Assembly (NCBI GenBank): GCA_023387235.1
Contig: JAEWIJ010000056.1
Location: forward strand, 16,036-80,035
Direction: 5' to 3'
Source of the DNA: Pseudomonadota bacterium
GTDB lineage: Bacteria; Pseudomonadota; Alphaproteobacteria; Rhizobiales; Hyphomicrobiaceae
DNA length: 64,000 nt
The translations under genes were made by a program, and so were the position numbers. Below the pieces are notes generated by a model. The model was not told where the DNA came from and ran no database searches. It saw nothing but the letters and a program-made list of their open reading frames with translations. Positions 17,172-25,087 of this stretch are shown in pieces. The number at the start of each line of letters is the position of its first letter. Within the stretch, counting starts at the first letter, position 1.

Positions 17172-17660
17172 ATGACCTCTGACCAAGTCAAGCTCGTGCA
17201 GGAGAGCTTCAAGAAAGTGTTGCCGATCGCGCCGCAAGCGGCCGATCTCTTTTATGGCAGGCTCTTCGAGATCGCGCCGCAGGTGCGGCCGCTCTTTCCA
17301 ACCGACCTCACCGAGCAGAAGAAGAAGCTGATGCAGATGATCGCGACGGCGGTCAACAATCTGCATCAGGTCGAGACCATCGTGCCGGCCGTGCAGGATC
17401 TCGGGCGTCGGCACGTCAACTACGGCGTGACGGCCGATCACTACAAACCCGTCGGCGAAGCGCTGATCTGGACGCTCGAGAAGGGACTCGGCGATGGGTT
17501 TACGCCCGACGTTAAAGCGGCGTGGATCACGACCTACACCACGCTGCAGAGCGTCATGACGGCGGCGGCGGCGGAGGTGAAGCCCGTGGCGAAAGCCGCC
17601 GTCGCGGCGGCGGCAGTCGCACCGGCCAAGAAGGGATTTTTCGCGCGGCTCTTCGGCTGA
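17172..17660 (+). CDS. Single-domain globin
   Basis: The 162-residue protein shows the globin fold. LVQESFKKVLPIAPQAADLFYGRLF is the A-B region, the proximal (F8) histidine is in LGRRHVNYGV, and ALIWTLEKGLGDGFTPDVKAAW is the G-H helix region. An Ala/Val/Lys-rich tail of about 25 residues ends in KKGFFARLFG. Bacterial single-domain globins bind O2 or NO in the cytoplasm, often with a partner reductase; no reductase domain is fused here. Its place after the redox genes suggests a linked function in oxygen or NO metabolism. The ATG at 17172 is preferred over GTG at 17163 because ACAGG is at correct spacing. Confidence 0.88.
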   Translation: MTSDQVKLVQESFKKVLPIAPQAADLFYGRLFEIAPQVRPLFPTDLTEQKKKLMQMIATAVNNLHQVETIVPAVQDLGRRHVNYGVTADHYKPVGEALIWTLEKGLGDGFTPDVKAAWITTYTTLQSVMTAAAAEVKPVAKAAVAAAAVAPAKKGFFARLFG

Positions 17661-17755
17661 GCCGACGCGATTCGACCGGTCATCGCAACCCGGCCCAGCG
17701 GCAGATCCCTGCGGAACTGTCGCCGGCTACTTCGGCGCTCTATTGACCTGCGCCT

Positions 17756-18679
17756 TCAATACCGCTCGGGGACGTAGAGCTCCTTGGGAATGGGCTTGCG
17801 CGCATAGTCCGGCTGATAAATCCGGCTCGGCAGGTCGACGGGCGAGCGCCCGATCTCTTCGTACGGCACCTGCGTCAGAAAGTGCGCAATGCAGTTAAGC
17901 CGCGCCCGCTTCTTGTCGACGGCTTCGACGATCCACCACGGCGCCTCGGGAATATGCGTGCGCTCCAGCATCTCCTCTTTAGCTTTGGTGTAATCCTCCC
18001 AGCGCTGGCGCGACTCGAGGTCCATCGGCGAGAGCTTCCACTGCTTGATCGGGTCGATGTTGCGCACGTGGAAGCGCACGTGCTGCTCCTCGTCCGTGAT
18101 CGAGAACCAGAACTTCACAAGGATGGTGCCGGAGCGCACGAGCATCCGCTCGAACTCGGGCACGGAGCGAAAGAACTCCTCGACATCGGCTTCCGAGCAG
18201 AAGCCCATGACCCGCTCGACGCCGGCGCGATTGTACCATGAGCGGTCGAACAGCACGATCTCGCCGCCCGCCGGCAGATGCGAGACATAGCGCTGGAAAT
18301 ACCATTGCGTGCGCTCGCGCTCGCTCGGCGCGGGGAGCGCAGCGACGCGACAGACGCGCGGATTGAGGCGCTGCGTTATGCGTTTGATGGCGCCGCCCTT
18401 GCCCGCAGCATCGCGCCCCTCGAACAGGACCACAACCTTCAGTTTTTTCTCGGCGACCCAGTCCTGCAGCTTCACGAGCTCCGCTTGCAGGCGGAAGAGC
18501 TCCCGGAAGTAGGTTTTCCGATCGAGCTGACCATCCTCAGCGGTTTCGCCAGCGTCCGACAGCAGCTTGTCGAGACGGTCGTCGTCGAGTTCCATTTCCA
18601 GCTCCTCGTCGAAACTGTCGACCGCCTCGGCTCGGATCCTCTGTCCAAATTGCCGGCCTCCGGATTGACCGTTGCTCAT
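17756..18679 (-). CDS. ppk2: Polyphosphate kinase 2 (PPK2)
   Basis: This protein of about 307 residues belongs to the PPK2 family, which transfers phosphate between polyphosphate and nucleotides in the cytoplasm. The Walker A motif is VLFEGRDAAGKGGAIKRI, the lid module follows, and Walker B is GEIVLFDRSWYNRAGVERVM. The WYFQRYVSHLPAGGE and GTILVKFWFSITDEEQ blocks are also family-typical. A single PPK2 domain of this length corresponds to the NDP-phosphorylating or reversible class I enzymes; nucleotide preference is not visible. It may start at ATG 18679 (SNGQSGG) or ATG 18694. It converges with the globin gene and is divergent from the 2-oxoacid dehydrogenase operon. Confidence 0.93.
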   Translation of the reverse strand: MSNGQSGGRQFGQRIRAEAVDSFDEELEMELDDDRLDKLLSDAGETAEDGQLDRKTYFRELFRLQAELVKLQDWVAEKKLKVVVLFEGRDAAGKGGAIKRITQRLNPRVCRVAALPAPSERERTQWYFQRYVSHLPAGGEIVLFDRSWYNRAGVERVMGFCSEADVEEFFRSVPEFERMLVRSGTILVKFWFSITDEEQHVRFHVRNIDPIKQWKLSPMDLESRQRWEDYTKAKEEMLERTHIPEAPWWIVEAVDKKRARLNCIAHFLTQVPYEEIGRSPVDLPSRIYQPDYARKPIPKELYVPERY

Positions 18680-18950
18680 CCTGTCTCGCTCCATGATTTT
18701 TGCGGTGCTTGTTCCCAAAAATGTCGGGGGCCTTGCTACAGTTTCATGACGAGCGAGGCGACGCGCTCGGGGAACCGCGAACAAGCTGGCATGAGTGGCA
18801 ACTCAAGTAATTGAAAATATTATATTAATTCGGCGGAGACCTCAATCGGTGCTCTTGCGGACCATGTGCATGCCAGAGGCGTGCACGGCGGCCTCGACAA
18901 GCGGCGCCGCCTCTGGTTTCCACTAGTCATCGATGATGGAGGTTTGTGGC
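18680..18950. promoter_or_regulatory. Divergent intergenic region between ppk2 and the bkd operon
   Basis: About 270 bases contain the promoters of both transcription units. A short AT-rich tract (18812-18834) stands out against the GC-rich background and could hold a promoter. A GGAGG ribosome binding site (18938-18942) sits at good distance before the E1 alpha start at 18951. No repeat or regulator site is obvious. Confidence 0.4.
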
Positions 18951-20183
18951 ATGTCCGATCATCAGCGTCTCAGTCTGCATGTCCCGGAGCCCGAATTCAG
19001 GCCCGGCACCAAGCCGGACTTCAGCGGCGTCAACATTCCGCGCGCGGGCACCGTGCGGCGCCCACCGGTCGACACGGCGCCCGAGGAAATCCGCGATCTC
19101 GCCTACTCCATCATTCGCGTGCTCAATCGGGATGGCGAGGCAGTCGGACCATGGGCAGATGCGCTTTCCGACGACGCCCTGCAGGCCGGCCTCAAGACGA
19201 TGATGAAAGTGCGTGCCTACGACACGCGCATGCAGATGGCGCAGCGCCAGGGCAAGACGTCGTTCTACATGCAGTGCACCGGCGAGGAAGCGATCGCGTG
19301 CGCCTTCCAGACGGCGCTCGAGCCCGGCGACATGAACTTTCCGACCTATCGCCAGCAAGGGCTGCTCATCGCGTCCGATTATCCGCTCGTCGACATGATG
19401 TGCCAGATCTATTCGAACAGCCGCGATCCCATGAAGGGGCGCCAGCTCCCGGTCATGTACAGCTCCAAGGCGCACGGCTTCTATTCGATCTCCGGCAATC
19501 TCGGCACGCAGTATCCGCAGGCCGTCGGCTGGGCCATGGCGTCGGCGATCAAAGGCGATACGCGCGTTGCCGCCGGCTGGATCGGCGACGGCTCGACGGC
19601 GGAGTCCGATTTCCATTCGGCGCTGGTGTTCGCGTCTACGTACAAGGCGCCGGTCATTCTCAACATCGTCAACAACCAGTGGGCGATCTCGACCTTCCAG
19701 GGCATCGCGCGCGGCGGCTCGGGCACGTTCGCGGCGCGCGGGCATGGCTTCGGCATTCCGTCGCTGCGCGTCGATGGCAACGATTATCTCGCGGTCTACG
19801 CCGTCGCGAGGTGGGCCATTGAACGGGCGCGCCGCAATCTGGGCCCGACGCTCATCGAGTACGTGACCTATCGCGCCGCCGCGCACTCCACATCCGATGA
19901 TCCCTCGGCCTACCGGCCAAAGGAGGAATCGGAAGCGTGGCCGCTCGGCGATCCGATCGAGCGCCTGAAGAACCATCTCATTGTGAAAAAGCTCTGGTCG
20001 GAAGAGCGCCACACGCAGGCGCTCGCCGAAGTCGAGGCGGAGGTGATCGCCGCGCAGAAAGAGGCCGAGAGCTACGGCACGCTGCACAGCGGACCGAAAG
20101 CCTCCGGGCGCGACATGTTCGTCGATGTGTTCAAGGATATGCCGCCGCATCTGCGCCGGCAGCGTCAGGAGGCGGGATACTGA
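18951..20183 (+). CDS. bkdA1: Branched-chain 2-oxoacid dehydrogenase E1 alpha subunit
   Basis: The 410-residue protein is the thiamine-diphosphate-binding alpha chain. The TPP motif is GDGSTAESDFHSAL followed by APVILNIVNNQWAIST, and the YRQQGLLIASDYPL and MYSSKAHGFYSISGNLGTQ blocks are typical of 2-oxoisovalerate dehydrogenases rather than pyruvate dehydrogenases. With E1 beta it decarboxylates branched-chain 2-oxoacids from Val, Leu and Ile and passes the acyl group to E2. The first 50 residues, LHVPEPEFRPGTKPDFS and onward, also match BkdA1-type proteins. ATG at 18951 has GGAGG nearby and opens a four-gene operon with overlaps or gaps of only a few bases. Confidence 0.93.
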   Translation: MSDHQRLSLHVPEPEFRPGTKPDFSGVNIPRAGTVRRPPVDTAPEEIRDLAYSIIRVLNRDGEAVGPWADALSDDALQAGLKTMMKVRAYDTRMQMAQRQGKTSFYMQCTGEEAIACAFQTALEPGDMNFPTYRQQGLLIASDYPLVDMMCQIYSNSRDPMKGRQLPVMYSSKAHGFYSISGNLGTQYPQAVGWAMASAIKGDTRVAAGWIGDGSTAESDFHSALVFASTYKAPVILNIVNNQWAISTFQGIARGGSGTFAARGHGFGIPSLRVDGNDYLAVYAVARWAIERARRNLGPTLIEYVTYRAAAHSTSDDPSAYRPKEESEAWPLGDPIERLKNHLIVKKLWSEERHTQALAEVEAEVIAAQKEAESYGTLHSGPKASGRDMFVDVFKDMPPHLRRQRQEAGY

Positions 20184-20187
20184 CAAC

Positions 20188-21201
20188 ATGCCCACCATGA
20201 CCATGATCGAAGCGATCCGAGACGCGCACGACGTCATGATGGCGCGCGACGACAACGTCGTCGTTTTCGGCGAGGACGTCGGCTATTTCGGCGGCGTCTT
20301 CCGCTGCACACGCGGCCTTCAGCAGAAATACGGCCGCAATCGCTGCTTCGATACCCCGATCAACGAGAGCGGCATTGTCGGCACGGCGATCGGCATGGCC
20401 GCCTATGGGCTCCGTCCCTGCATCGAGATCCAGTTCGCCGACTACATGTATCCCGCCTACGATCAGCTCGTCTCGGAGGCGGCCCGTATTCGTCACCGCT
20501 CGGCGAACGACTTCGCCGCACCTATCACCGTGCGGATGCCGACGGGCGGCGGCATCTTCGGCGCACAGACGCACTCGCAGAGTCCGGAAGCGCTCTTCAC
20601 GCATGTCAGCGGCTTGAAGACGGTCGTGCCGTCCAATCCCTATGATGCCAAAGGCCTGCTCATCTCCGCGATCGAGACCGACGATCCGGTGATCTTCCTC
20701 GAGCCGAAGCGGCTCTATAACGGCCCATTCGACGGCCATCACGAGCGCCCTGTCGTGCCCTGGGCCAAGCACCCGCTGAGCGAGGTTCCAGAGGGGTACT
20801 ACACCGTGCCGCTCGGCTCAGCCTCCGTGCGGCGGCCGGGAACGGCGCTCACCGTGCTCGCCTACGGCACCATGGTCTACGTCGCCGAGGCGGCGGCCGC
20901 CGAGACCAGCATCGACGCCGAGATCATCGACCTGCGCACGCTGTTGCCGCTCGACACGGACACGATCGTCGCATCGATCGAAAAGACGCGACGGTGCGTG
21001 ATCGTGCACGAGGCGACGCGCACGAGCGGCTTCGGCGCCGAGCTGTCCGCGACCGTGCAGGAGCTGTGCTTCTATCATCTCGAGGCGCCGATCATCCGCG
21101 TCACGGGCTGGGACACGCCGTACCCGCACGCGCAGGAGTGGGCCTATTTTCCGGGGCCACAGCGCGTCGGCGAAGCGTTCAAGCGCGTGATGGAGGCCTG
21201 A
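20188..21201 (+). CDS. bkdA2: Branched-chain 2-oxoacid dehydrogenase E1 beta subunit
   Basis: The 337-residue protein is the transketolase-like beta chain. It opens with MIEAIRDAHDVMMARDDNVV and carries VFGEDVGYFGGVFR, FDTPINESGIVGTAIGMA, the GIFGAQTHSQSPEA segment and VVPSNPYDAKGLL, all standard for BCKDH E1 beta. The alpha2-beta2 E1 heterotetramer forms the active site at the subunit interface. The start at ATG 20188 follows an AGGAGGCGGG ribosome binding site that overlaps the end of bkdA1, indicating translational coupling. A longer frame back to 20125 merely overlaps the upstream gene. Confidence 0.93.
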   Translation: MPTMTMIEAIRDAHDVMMARDDNVVVFGEDVGYFGGVFRCTRGLQQKYGRNRCFDTPINESGIVGTAIGMAAYGLRPCIEIQFADYMYPAYDQLVSEAARIRHRSANDFAAPITVRMPTGGGIFGAQTHSQSPEALFTHVSGLKTVVPSNPYDAKGLLISAIETDDPVIFLEPKRLYNGPFDGHHERPVVPWAKHPLSEVPEGYYTVPLGSASVRRPGTALTVLAYGTMVYVAEAAAAETSIDAEIIDLRTLLPLDTDTIVASIEKTRRCVIVHEATRTSGFGAELSATVQELCFYHLEAPIIRVTGWDTPYPHAQEWAYFPGPQRVGEAFKRVMEA

Positions 21202-21202
21202 C

Positions 21203-22507
21203 ATGAGCGAGCGCGACATCAGGCTGCCGGATGTCGGCGAGGGCGTCGCCGAGGCCGAGGTCGTCGAGGTGCCCGTGAAGGTCGGCGATCCGGTGCGCGA
21301 AGGTGACGTGCTCGCCGCTGTCATGACGGACAAGGCCACGGTCGAGATTCCCTCTCCTGCGGAAGGCCGCGTCGCATGGATCGGAGCCGAGCTCGGCCAG
21401 AAGATCGCCGTCGGGTCCGTGATCGTGAAACTGGATGTGGCCGACGGCGCGGCGCCAGCGCGTAAAGCCGAGTCCGCTCCGAAGGCCGCACCCGCCCCGC
21501 GCGCAGCTCCCGACGCCGCAGAGATCAATGCCGCCGAAGCACCGCGCGCGCCGCAGCCTCCGCCGGAAGTTGCACGCCCGCGGGCGGTTGCGCCCAGCAC
21601 TCCGCCACCTCCAGCGCCGGCAAAGCCCGCAGATCGACCACTTGCTGCACCCGCCGTGCGCGCCTTTGCCCGTGATGCCGGCGTCGACCTGCGCTTCGTC
21701 AAAGGCAGCGGCCCCGCCGGGCGCATCCTGCACGAAGATGTTGAAGCCTATGTCGCGACGGCGGCGCGCGGCGGCCCGGCGCCCGCCCATGGCCTCGTCC
21801 GCAACACCGCGGTCGAGGAGATCAAGATCATCGGTCTCCGCCGTCGCATTGCCGAGCGCATGCAGGATTCCATGCGCCGCATACCGCACTTCGCATATGT
21901 CGAGGAGGTGGATGTCAGCGATCTCGAAGCGCTGCGCACCGACGTCAACGAGACGCGACGGAGTGACCGACCGCGGCTGACCGTGCTGCCGTTCCTGATG
22001 CGCGCGATGGTGACGGCACTGCGCGATCATCCTGAGATCAATGCCCGCTACGACGATGCCAACGACACGCTCCACCGCTACGGCGGCGTGCACATCGGCA
22101 TTGCCGTGCAGACGCCGAACGGGCTCATGGTGCCGGTCGTGCAGCATGTGGAAGCGCTGACCATCTGGGATTGCGCGAGCGAGGTCGCGCGCCTGAGCGA
22201 GGCGGCGCGTTCGGGAACAGCCAAGCGCGATGAGCTGAGCGGCTCGACGATCACGATCACCAGCCTCGGCGCGCTCGGCGGGATCGCCTCGACGCCGGTC
22301 ATCAATGCGCCGGAAGTCGCGATCGTCGGCGTCAACAAGATCGCCGTGCGCCCGGTATGGCGTGGCGCCGCCTTCGAGCCGCGCAAGATCATGAACCTCT
22401 CGTCGTCGTTCGATCACCGCATCGTCGACGGCTGGAACGCCGCGCAGTTCATCCAGAAGCTGCGCTCGCTGCTCGAGGCGCCGGCCAAGATCTTCATGGA
22501 GGCCTGA
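21203..22507 (+). CDS. bkdB: Branched-chain 2-oxoacid dehydrogenase E2 (dihydrolipoamide acyltransferase)
   Basis: The 434-residue protein has one N-terminal lipoyl domain with lipoylated Lys44 in MTDKATVEIPSP. A Pro/Ala-rich linker (about 85-145) follows, then the E1/E3 peripheral-subunit-binding domain around PAVRAFARDAGVDLRF, and finally the acyltransferase catalytic domain ending with SFDHRIVDGWNAAQFI (catalytic His and Asp). It forms the core of the complex and transfers the branched acyl group to CoA. Its start is one base after the bkdA2 stop, so the genes are translationally coupled. A single lipoyl domain is normal for BCKDH E2. Confidence 0.94.
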   Translation: MSERDIRLPDVGEGVAEAEVVEVPVKVGDPVREGDVLAAVMTDKATVEIPSPAEGRVAWIGAELGQKIAVGSVIVKLDVADGAAPARKAESAPKAAPAPRAAPDAAEINAAEAPRAPQPPPEVARPRAVAPSTPPPPAPAKPADRPLAAPAVRAFARDAGVDLRFVKGSGPAGRILHEDVEAYVATAARGGPAPAHGLVRNTAVEEIKIIGLRRRIAERMQDSMRRIPHFAYVEEVDVSDLEALRTDVNETRRSDRPRLTVLPFLMRAMVTALRDHPEINARYDDANDTLHRYGGVHIGIAVQTPNGLMVPVVQHVEALTIWDCASEVARLSEAARSGTAKRDELSGSTITITSLGALGGIASTPVINAPEVAIVGVNKIAVRPVWRGAAFEPRKIMNLSSSFDHRIVDGWNAAQFIQKLRSLLEAPAKIFMEA

Positions 22508-23902
22508 ATGGAGCAGATTTCCTGCGCCGTTCTCGTTCTCGGCGGCGGTCCCGGCGGCTATGTCTGCGCCATCCGCGCAGCCCAGCTCGGTCTCGATACG
22601 GTCCTCGTCGAAGCGGGACCGCTCGGCGGCACGTGCCTCAATGTCGGCTGCATTCCGTCGAAGGCGGTCATCCATGCTGCAGACGAGTTCCATAAGATTC
22701 GACGCATCGCGGGTGGCTCGCCGCTCGGCATTCGCGTCGCCCAGCCGGAATTCGATATCAAGACGATGATGGCATGGAAGGACGGCATCGTCTCGCGCCT
22801 GCGCGGTGGCGTCTATGGCCTCCTGCGTCGCGCCAACATCAAGGTCGTCAGCGGGATCGGCGTCCTGCGCGACGGCAAGACCTGCGCCGTCGATACGGAT
22901 ATGGGCCGCCAGGAGATCACGGCGCAACACGTGGTCATCGCCACCGGCTCCGAGAGCGTACCGCTGCCGAATTTGTCGTTCGGTGGACCTGTCGTGTCCT
23001 CGACCGAAGCACTCGCGTTCGAGGACGTGCCGAAGCGGCTCGTCGTCGTGGGCGGCGGCTATATCGGGCTCGAGCTCGGCACGGCCTGGCGCAAGCTCGG
23101 CGCGGAGGTAACGATCGTCGAGGCGGCCGAGCGCATTCTTCCGCAGTACGATGCCGAGCTGACGCGCCGCGTCATGGCGAGGCTCGGCAAGCTCGGCGTC
23201 GAAGTTCTGCTCAACGCCAAGGCCGTCGGCATCGACCGATCCGGACCGGCGCTCCGGATCGAGCGCGGTGATGGCCGCGCGGCACGCCTGCCGGCAGACA
23301 AGATCCTCGTCACCGTCGGCCGCCGGCCGCGCATCGCCGGCTTCGGTCTCGAGGAGCTCGACCTGCGCATGAGCGGCAATGCCATCGAGATCGACGATCA
23401 GTGCTGCACGTCGATGCGCAATGTGTGGGCCGTCGGCGATGTCACTGGCGAGCCGATGCTGGAGCACCGCGCCGTCGCGCAAGGCGAGATGGTCGCCGAG
23501 ATCATCGCCGGTGAGAAGCGGTCCTTCGACAAGGTGACGATCCCGGCGGTCTGCTTCACCGATCCCGAGATCGTGACTGCAGGCCTTTCGCCCGACGCAG
23601 CGCGCGCCGCCGGCCACACGGTCAAAACCGCAAGCTTCCCCTTCACCGCCAACGGCCGCGCCATGACACTCGAAGCCGAGGACGGATTTGTGCGCATCGT
23701 CGCGCGCGCGGACAACCATGTCGTGCTCGGCCTGCAGGCTGTCGGCCAGGGCGTATCGGAGCTATCGTCGGGTTTTGCGCTGGCGCTCGAGATGGGCGCG
23801 CGCCTCGAGGACATCGCCTCGACCGTTCACGTCCATCCGACGCTCGGCGAGTGCGTGCGCGAAGCCGCACTCGTCGCGCTCGGCCACGGGCTGCACGCTT
23901 GA
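22508..23902 (+). CDS. lpdA: Dihydrolipoyl dehydrogenase (E3)
   Basis: The 464-residue flavoprotein reoxidises the lipoyl group of E2, producing NADH. The FAD site is VLVLGGGPGGYVCAIRAA, the redox disulfide is GGTCLNVGCIPSKA (Cys43 and Cys48), the NAD site is RLVVVGGGYIGLELG, and the C-terminal HVHPTLGE contains the catalytic His-Glu pair. It starts directly after the bkdB stop codon, completing an operon that encodes a dedicated E1-E2-E3 complex. The symbol lpdV would also be suitable since the gene is dedicated to the branched-chain complex. Confidence 0.95.
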   Translation: MEQISCAVLVLGGGPGGYVCAIRAAQLGLDTVLVEAGPLGGTCLNVGCIPSKAVIHAADEFHKIRRIAGGSPLGIRVAQPEFDIKTMMAWKDGIVSRLRGGVYGLLRRANIKVVSGIGVLRDGKTCAVDTDMGRQEITAQHVVIATGSESVPLPNLSFGGPVVSSTEALAFEDVPKRLVVVGGGYIGLELGTAWRKLGAEVTIVEAAERILPQYDAELTRRVMARLGKLGVEVLLNAKAVGIDRSGPALRIERGDGRAARLPADKILVTVGRRPRIAGFGLEELDLRMSGNAIEIDDQCCTSMRNVWAVGDVTGEPMLEHRAVAQGEMVAEIIAGEKRSFDKVTIPAVCFTDPEIVTAGLSPDAARAAGHTVKTASFPFTANGRAMTLEAEDGFVRIVARADNHVVLGLQAVGQGVSELSSGFALALEMGARLEDIASTVHVHPTLGECVREAALVALGHGLHA

Positions 23903-23966
23903 CGGCGCACAAATCTTTGGGCTGGTGGTGCTGGAATTTTGAATCTGAATGGCTGAGGAGAGCTGC

Positions 23967-24506
23967 ATGACTATCTTCTCGCGCGCGCTTCTGATCTGCC
24001 TCATGACGCTCATCTCGACCGGCGCAAGGGCCGAATTGAGCGTCGGAACGCCCGCGCCAGCCATCTCCATTCCTGCCGCACTCGGCGGCAAGGACATCGT
24101 CTTCGATCTGAAGGCATCTCTGAGCAAAGGTCCGGTCGTCGTCTATTTCTATCCGAAGAGCTTCACGTCGGTCTGCACGGAGGAAGCGCGCCTTTTTGCC
24201 GAGACCATGGGAGAATTCGAGGCGCTCGGCGCTTCGGTGATCGGCATATCGACGGATAGCCTCGAGACCCAGCGCGAATTCTCGCGATTGGAATGTCGCG
24301 ACAAATTCCCCGTCGGCGCCGATCCCGACGGACGCGTCGTGCGCGCCTACGATGCAGCGCGCGGCACAACGCGTGTCATGGCGAGCCGCACGTCATACGT
24401 GATCACCCCGGACAGCAGGATTCACGCCGTCCTCACTGCCTCGGATGCCGAGAGCCACATCCAGTTCGCCCTCAAGTCCATTCGCGCGTGGAAGGGCAAG
24501 AACTGA
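23967..24506 (+). CDS. Secreted peroxiredoxin (BCP/PrxQ type)
   Basis: The 179-residue protein begins with a Sec signal peptide (TIFSRALLICLMTLISTGARAE) and a thioredoxin-fold peroxiredoxin domain. The peroxidatic Cys lies in YPKSFTSVCTEEARLF, matching the PxxxTxxC motif. The Cys five residues further on, used as resolving Cys in many BCP proteins, is absent. One other Cys occurs in the sequence (RLECRDKF) and could resolve it; otherwise this is a 1-Cys enzyme. It would reduce peroxides in the periplasm. ATG at 23967 is preceded by GAGGAG at correct distance. It follows lpdA by 64 bases and may be part of the same transcript. Confidence 0.88.
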   Translation: MTIFSRALLICLMTLISTGARAELSVGTPAPAISIPAALGGKDIVFDLKASLSKGPVVVYFYPKSFTSVCTEEARLFAETMGEFEALGASVIGISTDSLETQREFSRLECRDKFPVGADPDGRVVRAYDAARGTTRVMASRTSYVITPDSRIHAVLTASDAESHIQFALKSIRAWKGKN

Positions 24507-24509
24507 GTT

Positions 24510-24746
24510 TCAGCCCACGACGACGGGGATTTTCTCTGCTGGTGGCATATTGCGGCTGCGATCGCTGCGAACCAGCCCGTCGATCACGACCATGCCGATA
24601 CCCGGCAGATCGCCGAGTTCGACGCTCTTGAGAAGCGTCGAGCCGGCCGAATGCTGCGCCTTATCCATGAGAACAAAATCTGCCGCGCGCCCCACCTTGA
24701 TGAGCCCGCAATCGAGATTGCGCTGGCGCGCCGTATTTCCAGTAGC
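24510..24746 (-). pseudogene. C-terminal remnant of an amidohydrolase (enamidase-like)
   Basis: A frame of about 79 codons carries GTPATGNTARQRNLDCGLIK, then KVGRAADFVLMDKAQHSAG and LGDLPGIGMVVIDGLVRSDR. This is the C-terminal strand pattern of metal-dependent amidohydrolases, closest by eye to enamidase. The whole N-terminal metal site domain is missing, and upstream of this fragment the homologous reading frame cannot be followed. It converges with the peroxiredoxin gene with only three bases between stop codons. I interpret it as the degraded end of a catabolic gene that once belonged with the TRAP transporter nearby. Confidence 0.6.
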
Positions 24747-25087
24747 CGGCGTTCCCACCGCCATGGATGAACAGCCGGGTGACCGAGACCACCGAGGCAC
24801 GCCACGAGCGTATGCATTGTTGGCTAGAATCTGCGAATATCCAATGAGCGCTCAGCTAGCTGTTTGGCTTTTGCAAAATCGCCAAGATGGTAGTGAGCCA
24901 AAGCAAGCGACTCCTTCGGGCTGAGATGAAGGGCGCGATCGAGCTCCACGAGCTGCGACGTGATACGGATCGGGATGCAAGACCTGAAAAACAGGTGATA
25001 ATCTCGAAATATTTGACACACATGACCGATCATGTTCGAGTTGATCAACAACACACAGTAATCAGCTAACGATGGGAGGAGGGGAAT
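24747..25087. other. Gene-poor region between amidohydrolase remnant and TRAP operon
   Basis: About 340 bases with no intact gene. A short minus-strand stretch around 24824-24960 encodes a helix-rich, TPR-like segment (SPKESLALAHYHLGDFAKAK) that may be a leftover of a larger gene. The final bases before 25088 contain a strong GGGAGGAGGGG ribosome binding site. The TRAP promoter should be in this region, but I see no clear site. Confidence 0.4.

Noticed and set aside
21179..23719. An 846-codon open frame antisense to the E2 and E3 genes
   Set aside because: It is opposite to two unmistakable enzymes, has an abnormal His/Arg/Asp-rich composition and no motif. Long antisense frames are expected in GC-rich DNA.
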